Assembly (NCBI RefSeq): GCF_000730645.1
Contig: NZ_BBIU01000024.1
Span: forward strand, 44,340-108,339
Direction of reading: 5' to 3'
DNA: 64,000 nucleotides
Origin: Pseudomonas parafulva NBRC 16636 = DSM 17004
Lineage (GTDB): Bacteria > Pseudomonadota > Gammaproteobacteria > Pseudomonadales > Pseudomonadaceae
Shown here: positions 39,244-48,741 of the stretch, in pieces
Layout of the letters: each line of letters opens with the position of its first letter
Position numbering within the stretch: the first letter of the stretch is position 1
Program-made: the position numbers and the translations under genes
The notes under the pieces: generated by a model
Databases searched by the model: none
Told to the model about the DNA's origin: nothing
What the model saw: only the letters and a program-made list of their open reading frames with translations

Positions 39244-40341
39244 TCAAAGCTGGGCCACGATCGCGCGGTAATCCGCGGACAAGGTGGCCTGAAGAATCTC
39301 TTTAGGATAGTCGTCGGTGACGACGGCCTCGCCCATCTGGCGCAGCAGCACCAGACGCAGACGGCCGTCCAGCACCTTCTTGTCGACCGCCATGTGCTCC
39401 ATGAAATGCGCCGGGGTCATTTCCTGTGGTGGCACCACCGGCAAACCTGCATCGCGCAGCAGGCGGATGCCGCGATCACGTTCGGCCTGGGCGATCCAGC
39501 CAAGGCGCATGGACATTTCCAGGGCCATTACCGTACCCGCCGAAACCGCTTCACCATGCAGCCACACACCGTAGCCCATGTGGGTCTCGATGGCATGCCC
39601 GAAGGTGTGGCCCAGGTTCAGGGTGGCGCGCACGCCTGACTCGCGCTCATCCGCCCCCACCACCGCAGCCTTGGCTGCACAGGAGCGGCTGATGGCCTGG
39701 GTGAGCGCTGCCGAGTCAAGGCCGCGCAGCGCCTGCATATTGTCTTCGAGCCATTCCAGGAAGGGCTTGTCGCAGATCAGGCCGTACTTGATCACTTCGG
39801 CCAGGCCGGCGGACAGCTCGCGTGCCGGCAGGGTGCTCAGGCTGGTGGTATCGATCAGCACCGCATTGGGCTGGTAGAACGCGCCGACCATGTTTTTGCC
39901 CAGCGGGTGGTTGATGCCAGTCTTGCCGCCAACCGAGGAATCCACCTGGGACAGCAGGGTGGTGGGGACCTGGATGAAATCAACGCCGCGCTGGTAGCAC
40001 GCAGCGGCAAAGCCGGCCATGTCGCCGATCACGCCGCCGCCCAGGGCGATCACGGTGGTGCGGCGGTCGTGCCGTGCCGTCAGCAGGCCGTCGAAGATCA
40101 GTTGCAGGGTTTGCCAGTTCTTGTGCGCCTCGCCATCGGGCAGCACCACTGGCAGCACAGCGTAGGCACCCAGGGTACGGGTGAGGCGTTCGAGGTACAG
40201 AGGGGCAACCGTCTCGTTGGAGACAATGGCCACCTGCCGCCCGGCGATGTGCGGCGCCAGCAGCTCGGGCTGGTCCAGCAGGCCTTCGCCAATGTAGATC
40301 GGGTAGCTACGCTCGCCCAGGTCGACCTTCAGTGTCTGCAT
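39244..40341 (-). CDS. aroB: 3-dehydroquinate synthase
   Basis: 365-residue NAD+- and metal-dependent enzyme that converts DAHP to 3-dehydroquinate in the shikimate pathway. ALGGGVIGDMAGFAAA near residue 100 and KTGINHPLGKNMVGAF near 150 are the family blocks; metal-binding residues include Glu in LAEVIKYG and the histidines LNLGHTFGHAIE. Start MQTLKVDLG at 40341. It lies 96 bases downstream of aroK, with GGAGG in the gap. Confidence 0.97.
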   Translation of the reverse strand: MQTLKVDLGERSYPIYIGEGLLDQPELLAPHIAGRQVAIVSNETVAPLYLERLTRTLGAYAVLPVVLPDGEAHKNWQTLQLIFDGLLTARHDRRTTVIALGGGVIGDMAGFAAACYQRGVDFIQVPTTLLSQVDSSVGGKTGINHPLGKNMVGAFYQPNAVLIDTTSLSTLPARELSAGLAEVIKYGLICDKPFLEWLEDNMQALRGLDSAALTQAISRSCAAKAAVVGADERESGVRATLNLGHTFGHAIETHMGYGVWLHGEAVSAGTVMALEMSMRLGWIAQAERDRGIRLLRDAGLPVVPPQEMTPAHFMEHMAVDKKVLDGRLRLVLLRQMGEAVVTDDYPKEILQATLSADYRAIVAQL

Positions 40342-40437
40342 GTATCCCCACAATGATCTTGGGCGCGGCGCCGTTCGGGCAAGCCACGCGGTAACGTTTG
40401 ACCTCGCTCGACGCAGGAGGCCGAGAATAGTCCCGGG

Positions 40438-40956
40438 TTAACGGGGGGGCAACTGCTGCAGGCGTTCGAGAATGTCGATTACCACCATGCGCGGCGGCCG
40501 TTCGTCGGTTTCCACCACAAGGTCCGCGATCTCCCGGTAGAGCGGGTCACGGGTTTCGAGCAAGGTGCGCAGGGTGGCTTCGGGGTTCGCGGTGCGCAGC
40601 AGGGGGCGGTTGCGGTCGCGGGCGGTGCGCCCGACCTGCTGCTCGACCGAGGCGTGCAGGTAGATGACCCGCCCGCCCTGGTGCAGGGCAAGGCGGTTGG
40701 CTTCACGCATCACCGCGCCGCCACCGGTGGCAACCACCACGCCGTCGAGTTCGCACAGCTCGGCGAGCATGGCCTGCTCGCGGTCACGGAAGCCCGGCTC
40801 CCCTTCCTTGTCGAAGATCCACGGGATGTTGGCGCCGCATCGCAGTTCGATTTCCTTGTCGGAATCCTTGAACAGCAGGCGCAGCTCTTTGGCCAATAGG
40901 CGCCCGATGGTGCTTTTGCCAGCACCCATGGGCCCCACAAGTATCAAATTTCGCAC
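40438..40956 (-). CDS. aroK: Shikimate kinase
   Basis: 172-residue P-loop kinase that phosphorylates shikimate at O-3. Walker A is GPMGAGKST (residues 8-16), the shikimate-binding DSDKEIE follows, then VVATGGGAVMRE, and the lid RTARDRNRPLL. GTG start, four bases after the pilQ stop, so it is the downstream member of the pilMNOPQ-aroKB operon, an arrangement found widely in gammaproteobacteria. Confidence 0.97.
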   Translation of the reverse strand: MRNLILVGPMGAGKSTIGRLLAKELRLLFKDSDKEIELRCGANIPWIFDKEGEPGFRDREQAMLAELCELDGVVVATGGGAVMREANRLALHQGGRVIYLHASVEQQVGRTARDRNRPLLRTANPEATLRTLLETRDPLYREIADLVVETDERPPRMVVIDILERLQQLPPR

Positions 40957-40960
40957 AGAA

Positions 40961-42226
40961 TCAACGACTCACAGCAATCGCCTGGTCACTCATGATACGC
41001 GGAGTCAGGAAGACCAGCAGCTCGGATTTTTTCTCTTGTAATACATCGCGTCGAAACAGCCGCCCAACATACGGCAGATCGCCCAAAAATGGCACCTTGT
41101 CGACCATATTGTTTTGCGAGGTGGAGTACACACCGCCGATCACGATGGTGTCCCCATCTGCCACGCGCACCTTGGCATTGACCTCGTTTTTACGAATGGG
41201 CGGAATGTCGTTCAAGGCATTGACGTAATCCGGCTCGTCCTTGGTCACCTTCACCGTCATGATGACCTGGTTGTCCGGGGTGATCTGCGGGGTCACTTCC
41301 AGCGACAGGGACGCCTCGCGAAACGCAACCGAGGTGGCGCCGCTTTTGCTGGATTGCTGGTAGGGCACCTCGGTGCCCTTGAGGATGCGGGCAGTTTCCT
41401 TGTCGGCGGTAACCACCTTGGGCTGCGAAATGATCTCGCCCTTGCCGCTCTTCTCCATGGCGCTTAGTTCGAGGTCAAGCAACACCCCGCCGCGCAGCAG
41501 GCCCAGCCCCAGGCTGCTGCCGGCCCGTTCCACGCCAAGGTCGACGAACAACTCCTTGCCCAGCCGCGGTGCCTCGCTGTACAGGCGCCCGCCCCACCGC
41601 ACCCCCAGGCCTTTCTCATAACCGACATTGGCCTCGACGATGCGTGCTTCGATGGCCACCTGACGCACCGGCACATCCAGCTGGGCCACCAACGCTCGCA
41701 CCTCGGCCAGGCGATCAGCGGGTTGATGCACCACCAGCGTGTTGGTGCGGGCATCGACACTCAGGCTGCCTCGGCCACTGAGAATGCCGTCGTCGGCCAG
41801 GCTGGCCAGCAGCAAATCCGCCAGGTCGGCGGCCTTGGCATGATGCACAGGCAACAGTTCGCGCTGCATGGGTTGCCATTGCGCCTCCAGCCCGAGGCCG
41901 CCGGGCGCCCCCTGCGGTGCCGAGCTGATTTCCGACAAGGGCGCGACCAGCAGCACATTGCCATCTTTGCGTCGCCCCAGCCCCTTGCTGCGCAGCACCA
42001 GGTCCAGCGCCTGATCCCAGGGCACATCCTGCAGCCGCAAGGTGACATTGCCCTGCACCGCATCGCTGGCCACCAGATTGATACCGGCGTAATCAGCCAG
42101 CACCTGCAAAACGGCCCGCACTTCCACATCCTGAAAGTTCAGCGACAAGGCCTCACCCTGATAGGTCGACGCTGCCGCTTGGAGCGGCAGCAGTAACGTC
42201 AGCAGCCATTTGCTCAATGTTTTCAT
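40961..42226 (-). CDS. pilQ: Secretin PilQ, short form without AMIN domains
   Basis: 421-residue outer-membrane secretin. The signal peptide ends near ASTYQ; an STN/N0-type domain follows at about 20-85 (LNFQDVEVRAVLQVLADYAG), then an N1-like domain and the secretin pore domain from about 185 (GVRWGG to the terminal LLVFLTPRIM), including VPFLGDLPYVGRLF. P. aeruginosa PilQ is about 700 residues because it carries N-terminal AMIN peptidoglycan-binding domains; those are absent here. Overlaps the pilOP gene by 74 bases. Confidence 0.9.
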   Translation of the reverse strand: MKTLSKWLLTLLLPLQAAASTYQGEALSLNFQDVEVRAVLQVLADYAGINLVASDAVQGNVTLRLQDVPWDQALDLVLRSKGLGRRKDGNVLLVAPLSEISSAPQGAPGGLGLEAQWQPMQRELLPVHHAKAADLADLLLASLADDGILSGRGSLSVDARTNTLVVHQPADRLAEVRALVAQLDVPVRQVAIEARIVEANVGYEKGLGVRWGGRLYSEAPRLGKELFVDLGVERAGSSLGLGLLRGGVLLDLELSAMEKSGKGEIISQPKVVTADKETARILKGTEVPYQQSSKSGATSVAFREASLSLEVTPQITPDNQVIMTVKVTKDEPDYVNALNDIPPIRKNEVNAKVRVADGDTIVIGGVYSTSQNNMVDKVPFLGDLPYVGRLFRRDVLQEKKSELLVFLTPRIMSDQAIAVSR

Positions 42227-43166
42227 CCTGAACCGGGGCCTCCTTGCCCGTAAGTCGCTGCAGAGAAAGGAAGGCAGTGCGCGGGTGCCACACCCCCGTC
42301 ATGAAAAGCCGTTCTTGCACTTCGACCTGGCCTGGGGTGACCTGCACCACCACGCCATTGTCGCGCCCCACCCGGTCACCTGTGCGCAGGCGATACAGGG
42401 TGCCGGCAACCACGACCAACGCCTCGTGCGCATCGCCGCGTGACAGGTGGCCAACCATCTGCACCTGTTTCAGCGGCACGCCGGTCAGCCTGTTCCCTCG
42501 CCAGGGCGCGAGCCTGGGTGCAAAGGGATCAGCGCTAGGCCCTGCGGCCATTTGCCTGACAGGCAAGCGCGCCAGAAACTCTGCCGAGGGCGGCGGCGCT
42601 TTTGTCTGGTAGGTGTCTACGTGCAATCGCAGGCGCACGAGCGCTGGCTGGCCATCGACACCTGCAATCGCCAGGTCACCGCTGCGAAATACCGCCGGCT
42701 GCGCAAACCACTCGTTCAGCCACACACGCACAGCCCTGTAGGGCCCTGTGACCTGCAACTCCAGCGGTACCCGTTGCAACCCCGCCTGCTGCTCGGCATC
42801 ACGCACCTGCAACTGCTCGATCAACACGCCGTGGCTACCCGCCGAGGCTGACAGCCGCTCCAGCAGGTCACTCATCCCCTGCCCTGCATCGAGGTACCAC
42901 AGCGCCTCCTGGATATGCCGTTCGGCAGTTGCCACCTTCGCCTTCAAAGCCTTCAGCTTCGCCAGTTGCTGCACCGCCGCAGTGTTTTGCGCCTCTAATT
43001 CAGCAGACCGGGCATGCTCACCCCTTTGCTGCTGCATCGCCGTGGGCAGGCGAACCAGGCAGCCAAGGGTGAACAAGCCAGATGCCAGCAACCATGGCGC
43101 CAGCCGCCTGAACCATGGCGTACGGCCGATGATGGCCAGGCTGCCCAATAACGCCGTGGTGTTCAT
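42153..43166 (-). CDS. PilO-PilP fusion, type IV pilus alignment complex
   Basis: 337 residues. The N-terminal half is PilO-like: one transmembrane helix at about residues 21-40, a coiled coil of roughly 55 residues, then a ferredoxin-like periplasmic domain (SHGVLIEQLQVRDAEQQAGL, LELQVTGPYRAVRVWL). The C-terminal half (from about 210, DPFAPRLAPWRG) is PilP-like, with MVGHLSRGDAHEALVVVAG and YRLRTGDRVGRDNGVVVQV. In P. aeruginosa these are two proteins, PilP being a lipoprotein. Here the PilP part has no lipobox and is tethered through PilO. GTGA/ATGA-type overlap with pilN. Confidence 0.88.
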   Translation of the reverse strand: MNTTALLGSLAIIGRTPWFRRLAPWLLASGLFTLGCLVRLPTAMQQQRGEHARSAELEAQNTAAVQQLAKLKALKAKVATAERHIQEALWYLDAGQGMSDLLERLSASAGSHGVLIEQLQVRDAEQQAGLQRVPLELQVTGPYRAVRVWLNEWFAQPAVFRSGDLAIAGVDGQPALVRLRLHVDTYQTKAPPPSAEFLARLPVRQMAAGPSADPFAPRLAPWRGNRLTGVPLKQVQMVGHLSRGDAHEALVVVAGTLYRLRTGDRVGRDNGVVVQVTPGQVEVQERLFMTGVWHPRTAFLSLQRLTGKEAPVQDENIEQMAADVTAAAPSGSVDLSG

Positions 43167-43699
43167 GACCAGAATGCCGTCACTCGAGCCGTCAGCACGA
43201 ACTCGTCTGCGCCTGGCAGGCTCTTGATGGACTTGAGCTCAAGGCCGGCCAGCACGCCTGAACGCTGCAGGTCACGCATGAACTGGGCAATCACCGCACC
43301 GGAGGGTGCCACGCCGGCCAAGCGCAGGTGCCCAGCCTGCATGTGCAGGCCCAGCAGTTGCATCTCGCCGGGCAACGCACCCTCCAGGTCGGCAAACAAG
43401 CCTGCCAGCACATCAGGGTGACCGCGCAGGCCTTCCAGTTCAGCCAACCTGGCCGCCAGCACAGCATACTGGTCACGCAGCTCAGCCAAGGCCTGGGCCT
43501 GCTGGTGCCGTGACGAGATTGCAGCCTCGCGCTGCAGGTTGTTTAGCCGTTGCTGCTCCCCGCGCTGGCGGGCCAGTTGGTCCACGACCATGACCGCACA
43601 CAGGGCCAGCACGGCACTTGCCAGAAGCTGGCCATAAAAACGCCGCGACGCTGCTTGGCGCTGCCGCTCGCGCCAAGGCAGCAAGTTGAGCCGGATCAC
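43163..43699 (-). CDS. pilN: Type IV pilus inner membrane protein PilN
   Basis: 178 residues with the short cytoplasmic INLLPWRE-type tail (MIRLNLLPWRERQ) that binds PilM, one transmembrane helix at about 24-41, a coiled coil and a periplasmic domain (LHMQAGHLRLAGVAPSGAVI). GTG start overlaps the pilM stop (GTGA). It connects PilM in the cytoplasm with PilO/PilP and the secretin. Confidence 0.92.
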   Translation of the reverse strand: MIRLNLLPWRERQRQAASRRFYGQLLASAVLALCAVMVVDQLARQRGEQQRLNNLQREAAISSRHQQAQALAELRDQYAVLAARLAELEGLRGHPDVLAGLFADLEGALPGEMQLLGLHMQAGHLRLAGVAPSGAVIAQFMRDLQRSGVLAGLELKSIKSLPGADEFVLTARVTAFWS

Positions 43700-44559
43700 C
43701 TGTACACCCCCCCAATGGCCAGTGCGCCAGCCAGGAGCATGGCGCCATTGAACGGAACGAGGCCGGCCAACCCGGGCACTGGGCTGCAGTGTACGTCGAG
43801 CCTGGCTTGCAGCTCAGCCAGCCAGGCTTGGTGGTAAGGCTCGGCGCTGACGACCCACAGGTGAGCGGGCAGGCACTCGTCGCTCAGCTTCCGCTGAATG
43901 CTCTCGGGCGTAGGGCCTGCATCCAGCAACAGTTCACGCCGCAGGCAGCCGCCACCAGGCTTGAGGCGGTGCAAAGTGGCATCGTGCGGGCTCAGTCGCA
44001 GCAGGGCCACGTCCTGATCACTGGCCGCGGGCACGAGCCGCCGCAGGGCGAGCGTGTCCACTTCAACAGCCTCCAGCTGCAGCCCCGCTTCCGCCACCAG
44101 CGCCTCGAGCGAGGCCAGGGTGCTCTGCCTGCAGGCGGCCACCATCACTTGCGCTAAACCTGGTTGCGCCGCACAAGCGTGGAGCACCTGGAAGTCCAGT
44201 GCCAGGTCATCGAGCGGAAAAGGGAACAGCCGCTCGGCATCGGCCAGCAACTGCGCCTCCATCTGCCCCTCATCCAACCCCAGGGGGAGTTGGCAATACT
44301 TGCAGATGACCTGATCGGCTGGCAGCGCCATGGCCACCTTGCGCAACCCGCTGCGCCTGCGCATACGCTGCAGGGCAGCCACCACCGAGGCCGGCTGCGC
44401 CATCCAGTGGGTGCCTGCTGGCGGGTCGAACAGTTCCTCCGCCCAACTCACCACGTGGTAATGCCGCTTGCGCCGCCGTAACTGCAGGGCTCGAACGCTC
44501 CCCGCGGTAATTTCCAACCCTGAAAATGAACCGGCATCCTTGCCAAAGCGTCCTATCAT
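43696..44559 (-). CDS. pilM: Type IV pilus actin-like protein PilM
   Basis: 287 residues of the actin/FtsA-like fold: LEITAGSVRALQLRRR in place of the usual first phosphate loop, then KVAMALPADQVICKYCQLP and DFQVLHACAAQPGLAQVMVA. It is shorter than P. aeruginosa PilM (about 354), mainly in the second half, so ATP binding is doubtful. First gene of the operon; divergent from mrcA with a 175-base gap. Confidence 0.87.
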   Translation of the reverse strand: MIGRFGKDAGSFSGLEITAGSVRALQLRRRKRHYHVVSWAEELFDPPAGTHWMAQPASVVAALQRMRRRSGLRKVAMALPADQVICKYCQLPLGLDEGQMEAQLLADAERLFPFPLDDLALDFQVLHACAAQPGLAQVMVAACRQSTLASLEALVAEAGLQLEAVEVDTLALRRLVPAASDQDVALLRLSPHDATLHRLKPGGGCLRRELLLDAGPTPESIQRKLSDECLPAHLWVVSAEPYHQAWLAELQARLDVHCSPVPGLAGLVPFNGAMLLAGALAIGGVYR

Positions 44560-44665
44560 CGCGGCGTTCCCGTTGCCTGCCGCCCCTTCGGTTTGCGACC
44601 GGATGCGCGCTGGCCAGAACGACGACCAGCCACCTGGGCGGTAACCCGGAGAGGGGAAAAATGCT

Positions 44666-44671
44666 TATAAT
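44666..44671 (+). promoter_or_regulatory. Candidate -10 box of mrcA
   Basis: A perfect TATAAT stands 64 bases before the TTG start of mrcA in the 175-base divergent gap. The region around -35 (about 44643-44648) has no good match to TTGACA, so a weak or activator-dependent promoter is possible. Nothing else is seen in this gap. Confidence 0.4.
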
Positions 44672-44734
44672 GCCCGGCGTTTTGGTCCGCCGGACCCGCG
44701 TGCAATTCACTCACAAACTGGACACCGAAAAGCC

Positions 44735-47176
44735 TTGATACGTCTGCTTAAGTTCTTCTGGTGGTCTTCCGTCGCAGTCATCTGCGCGCTCGTACTCGGT
44801 GTGAGCGGTGCGTTTCTGTATCTTAGTCCCAACCTGCCTTCGGTCGATTCGCTCAGAAGCATCCAGTTGCAGATCCCCCTCAAGGTGTACAGCAGCGACG
44901 GCAAGCTGATCGCCGAGTTTGGTGAAATGCGCCGCTCGCCCATCCGTTTCGCGGAAATTCCACCACAGTTCATTCAGGCGCTTCTGTCAGCCGAGGACGA
45001 CAACTTCCTCAATCACTACGGCGTAGACCCGAGCAGCCTGATGCGCGCCGCCACCCAGCTGGTCAAGACCGGCCATATCCAGACCGGCGGCAGCACCATC
45101 ACCATGCAGGTGGCGAAGAACTTCTTCCTCACCAGCGAGCGCAGCTTCTCGCGCAAGACCAACGAGATCCTGCTGGCCCTGCAGATCGAGCGCGAACTGA
45201 CCAAAGACGAGATCCTCGAGCTGTACGTCAACAAGATCTACCTGGGTAACCGTGCCTACGGCATCGATGCCGCCGCACAGGTGTACTACGGCAAGTCGAT
45301 CCGCGACGTAAGCCTTGCGCAGATGGCGATGATCGCCGGCCTGCCGAAGGCACCCTCGCGCTTCAACCCTTTGGCCAACCCGGTGCGCGCCAAAGAGCGT
45401 CGCGACTGGATTCTCGGCCGGATGTACAAGCTGGGCAAAATCGACGAAGCGAGCTACCAGGCCGCCCTGGCCGAGCCGCTCAACGCCAGCTACCACGTGC
45501 CCACGCCCGAAGTGAATGCCCCTTACATCGCCGAAATGGCCCGTGCCGAAATGGTCGGCCGCTACGGCAGCGACGCCTACACCGAAGGGTTCCGCGTTAC
45601 CACCACGGTGCCCAGCGACACCCAGGACATGGCCAACCAGGCCATCCTCAAGGGCCTGACCGACTACGACGAACGCCACGGCTACCGTGGCCCGGAGGCA
45701 CGCTTCCCGGGCCGCACACAGGCTGCCTGGCTGCAAGAACTGGCCAAGCAGCGCACGCTGGGTGGCCTGGAGCCGGCCATCGTCACCCAGGTAGATAAAA
45801 CCGGCCTGAAGGTGCTCACCCGCAGTGGCAAGGAGCAGTCCGTCGCCTGGGACACCATGAAGTGGGCTCGCCCGTTCATCAATACCAATGCCCAAGGCCG
45901 CGCGCCCCAGTCGCCGGCAGATGTGGCCCAAGTGGGCGACCTGGTGCGGCTGCAGCGCCTGAACGATGGGGCACTCAAGTTCAGCCAGGTGCCAGGGGCG
46001 CAGAGCGCACTGGTTACGCTGGACCCGACCAGCGGTGCGATCCGTGCGCTGGTGGGGGGGTTCTCGTTCGAACAAAGCAACTACAACCGTGCCATGCAGG
46101 CCAAGCGCCAGCCAGGCTCAAGCTTCAAGCCCTTCATCTACAGCGCCGCGCTGGACAGCGGCTACACCGCTTCAAGCCTGGTGAACGATGCCCCGATCGT
46201 GTTCGTCGACGAGTCGGTGGACAAAGTGTGGCGGCCGAAGAACGACACCAACACCTTCCTTGGCCCCATCCGCATGCGCGAAGCCTTGTACAAGTCGCGT
46301 AACCTGGTATCGATCCGCCTGCTGCAGGCCATGGGTGTCGACCGCACCATCGATTATATCGCCAAGTTCGGCTTCAACAAGCAGGACCTGCCACGCAACC
46401 TGTCGCTGGCGCTGGGCACTGCAACGCTCACCCCCATGGAAATCGCCACCGGCTGGAGCACGTTCGCCAACGGCGGCTACAAGATCACCCCCTACCTGAT
46501 CGACCGCATCGAGAGCCGCAGCGGCGAGACGCTGTTCACCGCCAACCCGGCCCGCGTACCCCAAGGTGCCCAGGACCAGGCTGGCCTGGCCGCCCCCGAG
46601 CAGCCGATCACCACGCAGATGCCGGGTGAAGGCGCTACGGCGCCGGAGCAGGCTGCGCAGGTGCCAGCCGTGGCAGAAAAGATCATTGATGGCCGCACCA
46701 CCTACATCCTCACCAGCATGCTGCAGGACGTGATCAAGCGCGGCACCGGGCGCCGCGCGCTGGCCCTCGGCCGCACCGACCTGGCCGGCAAGACCGGTAC
46801 CACCAACGAATCCAAGGATGCCTGGTTCTCTGGCTATAACGCCGATTACGTGACCACGGTCTGGGTAGGCTTCGACCAGCCCGAAACCCTGGGCCGCCGG
46901 GAATACGGCGGCACTGCTGCCCTGCCGATCTGGATGGGCTTCATGGGCGCGGCCCTCAAGGGCATGCCGGAACACCCCCCCGCTGAGCCCGAAGGCATCC
47001 TCAGCCTGCGCGTGGACCCGGTCAGTGGCCGCGCTGCCACGCCAAGCACGCCGAATGCCTACTTCGAGCTGTTCAAGGCCGAGGACTCGCCACCGTCCAA
47101 CGACGAGCTGGGCAATGGTGTGGCGCCTGGCAGCCCACTGCCAGCAGACGAAGCCGCGCCGATGGATCTGTTCTGA
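44735..47176 (+). CDS. mrcA: Penicillin-binding protein 1A (bifunctional peptidoglycan synthase)
   Basis: 813-residue inner-membrane enzyme with glycosyltransferase and transpeptidase activity in cell wall synthesis. A single anchor helix is at about 8-30. The GT51 domain follows (EDDNFLNHYGVD, GGSTITMQVAKNFFL), then an OB-fold insertion and a transpeptidase domain with the serine in QPGSSFKPF, the SRN motif and KTGTTNES. Start is a TTG (MIRLLKFFWW). Ends before a strong bidirectional terminator shared with maeB. Also called ponA in Pseudomonas. Confidence 0.96.
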   Translation: MIRLLKFFWWSSVAVICALVLGVSGAFLYLSPNLPSVDSLRSIQLQIPLKVYSSDGKLIAEFGEMRRSPIRFAEIPPQFIQALLSAEDDNFLNHYGVDPSSLMRAATQLVKTGHIQTGGSTITMQVAKNFFLTSERSFSRKTNEILLALQIERELTKDEILELYVNKIYLGNRAYGIDAAAQVYYGKSIRDVSLAQMAMIAGLPKAPSRFNPLANPVRAKERRDWILGRMYKLGKIDEASYQAALAEPLNASYHVPTPEVNAPYIAEMARAEMVGRYGSDAYTEGFRVTTTVPSDTQDMANQAILKGLTDYDERHGYRGPEARFPGRTQAAWLQELAKQRTLGGLEPAIVTQVDKTGLKVLTRSGKEQSVAWDTMKWARPFINTNAQGRAPQSPADVAQVGDLVRLQRLNDGALKFSQVPGAQSALVTLDPTSGAIRALVGGFSFEQSNYNRAMQAKRQPGSSFKPFIYSAALDSGYTASSLVNDAPIVFVDESVDKVWRPKNDTNTFLGPIRMREALYKSRNLVSIRLLQAMGVDRTIDYIAKFGFNKQDLPRNLSLALGTATLTPMEIATGWSTFANGGYKITPYLIDRIESRSGETLFTANPARVPQGAQDQAGLAAPEQPITTQMPGEGATAPEQAAQVPAVAEKIIDGRTTYILTSMLQDVIKRGTGRRALALGRTDLAGKTGTTNESKDAWFSGYNADYVTTVWVGFDQPETLGRREYGGTAALPIWMGFMGAALKGMPEHPPAEPEGILSLRVDPVSGRAATPSTPNAYFELFKAEDSPPSNDELGNGVAPGSPLPADEAAPMDLF

Positions 47177-47253
47177 GGCAGGGTGGCTGATCAAGGTATT
47201 GCCCGGGCGCGTAGATCGAGCGCCGCCCAGGCGCCAAAAGATACCGTCCAACA

Positions 47254-47287
47254 AAAAGCCCCGGCTCACACGAGCCGGGGCTTTTAA
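47254..47287. terminator. Bidirectional rho-independent terminator
   Basis: AAAAGCCCCGGCTC-ACAC-GAGCCGGGGCTTTT is a perfect 14-bp stem with A and T tracts on both sides, centred in the gap between the convergent mrcA and maeB genes. Confidence 0.92.
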
Positions 47288-47304
47288 TGTCGCGACAGCG
47301 GCAA

Positions 47305-48573
47305 TCAGCCGTTGAACACGTCATCCACGCTGGTCAGCGGGTAGTGCTTCGGATACGGCAGGGTGGCTACGCCGGACTCGATGGCTGCCTTGGCCACGGC
47401 GTCAGACACGACGGTGATCAGGCGAGCGTCCAGTGGCTTCGGAATGATGTACTCACGGCCGAATTCCAGGCCTTCCACGCCGTAGGCTTCACAGACTTCC
47501 TTGGGCACCGGCTGCTTGGCCAGGTCTTTCAGGGCGATGGCTGCGGCGATCTTCATTTCTTCGTTGATGCGCTTGGCACGTACGTCCAGGGCGCCGCGGA
47601 AGATGAACGGGAAGCCCAGTACGTTGTTGACCTGGTTCGGGTAGTCGGAGCGACCGGTGGCCATGATCACGTCGTTGCGGGTGGCGTGAGCCAGTTCCGG
47701 GGCGATTTCCGGGTCCGGGTTGGAGCAGGCGAACACGATCGGGTTGGCAGCCATCGACTTCAGGCCTTCTGCACTGAGCAGGTTCGGGCCGGACAGGCCA
47801 ACGAACACGTCGGCGCCGTCGAGGGCATCGGCCAAGGTGCGCTTGTCGGTGGCGTGGGCGAACTGCGCCTTGTACTGGTTCAGGTCGTCACGGCCAGCGT
47901 GGATCACGCCGTTACGGTCGATCATGTAGATGTTCTCGACCTTGCCACCCATGCTCACCAGCAGCTTCATGCAGGAGATGGCGGCAGCACCGGCACCCAG
48001 GCACACGATCTTGGCGTCTTCGAGCTTCTTGCCGGCGATTTCCAGGGCGTTGATCATGCCAGCAGCCGTCACGATGGCGGTGCCGTGCTGGTCGTCGTGG
48101 AAGACCGGGATATCGCACTGCTCGATCAGGGTGCGCTCGATTTCAAAGCACTCGGGGGCCTTGATGTCTTCGAGGTTGATGCCACCGAAGGTGATCGAGA
48201 TGCGGCGTACGGTGTCGATGAACGCTTGCGGGCTTTCCGACTCGACTTCGATGTCGAACACGTCGATGCCGGCGAAACGCTTGAACAGAACACCCTTGCC
48301 TTCCATGACCGGCTTGGAGGCCAGCGGGCCGAGGTCACCCAGACCGAGGATGGCAGTACCGTCGGAAATCACCGCAACCAGGTTGCCTTTACCGGTGTAC
48401 TTGTAGGCCAGCTCTGCATCACGGCCAATTTCACGCACAGGCTCTGCTACACCTGGGCTGTAGGCCAGGGCGAGGTCACGGGCGGTGGCGGTGGGCTTGG
48501 AGAGTTCCACGCTCAGTTTCCCCGGACGAGGCTTGGCGTGGTATTCGAGAGCGGCGGTTTTCAGGTCTGACAT
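47305..48573 (-). CDS. maeB: NAD(P)-dependent malic enzyme, short form
   Basis: 422-residue enzyme that oxidatively decarboxylates malate to pyruvate. The family blocks LALAYSPGVAEPVREI and VAVISDGTAILGLGDLGP come early, followed by the nucleotide-binding CLGAGAAAISCMKLL near residue 190. Unlike E. coli MaeB, it lacks the C-terminal phosphotransacetylase-like domain. Start MSDLKTAAL at 48573, with GGAA 8 bases upstream; an in-frame ATG 9 bases earlier is possible. Confidence 0.93.
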   Translation of the reverse strand: MSDLKTAALEYHAKPRPGKLSVELSKPTATARDLALAYSPGVAEPVREIGRDAELAYKYTGKGNLVAVISDGTAILGLGDLGPLASKPVMEGKGVLFKRFAGIDVFDIEVESESPQAFIDTVRRISITFGGINLEDIKAPECFEIERTLIEQCDIPVFHDDQHGTAIVTAAGMINALEIAGKKLEDAKIVCLGAGAAAISCMKLLVSMGGKVENIYMIDRNGVIHAGRDDLNQYKAQFAHATDKRTLADALDGADVFVGLSGPNLLSAEGLKSMAANPIVFACSNPDPEIAPELAHATRNDVIMATGRSDYPNQVNNVLGFPFIFRGALDVRAKRINEEMKIAAAIALKDLAKQPVPKEVCEAYGVEGLEFGREYIIPKPLDARLITVVSDAVAKAAIESGVATLPYPKHYPLTSVDDVFNG

Positions 48574-48741
48574 GGTGGGCATTCCGCTATTGGCTGTTCT
48601 GACGGACCGCCGAGGATACGCAAAGAGCCGGGGAGTCACAAGACTGGTCGGTCACTAGTGTCAAGGCCTTTAGCCTAAGACTTTACGCTATAACCCACGG
48701 GGCATACGCCTTACAGTGTGTACAATCCAATAGCGAAATGT

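Noticed and set aside
37606..39639. A 677-codon open frame on the plus strand opposite the AAA/SPOR gene
   Set aside because: Low-complexity antisense translation; the minus-strand gene has Walker motifs, a membrane helix and a SPOR domain.
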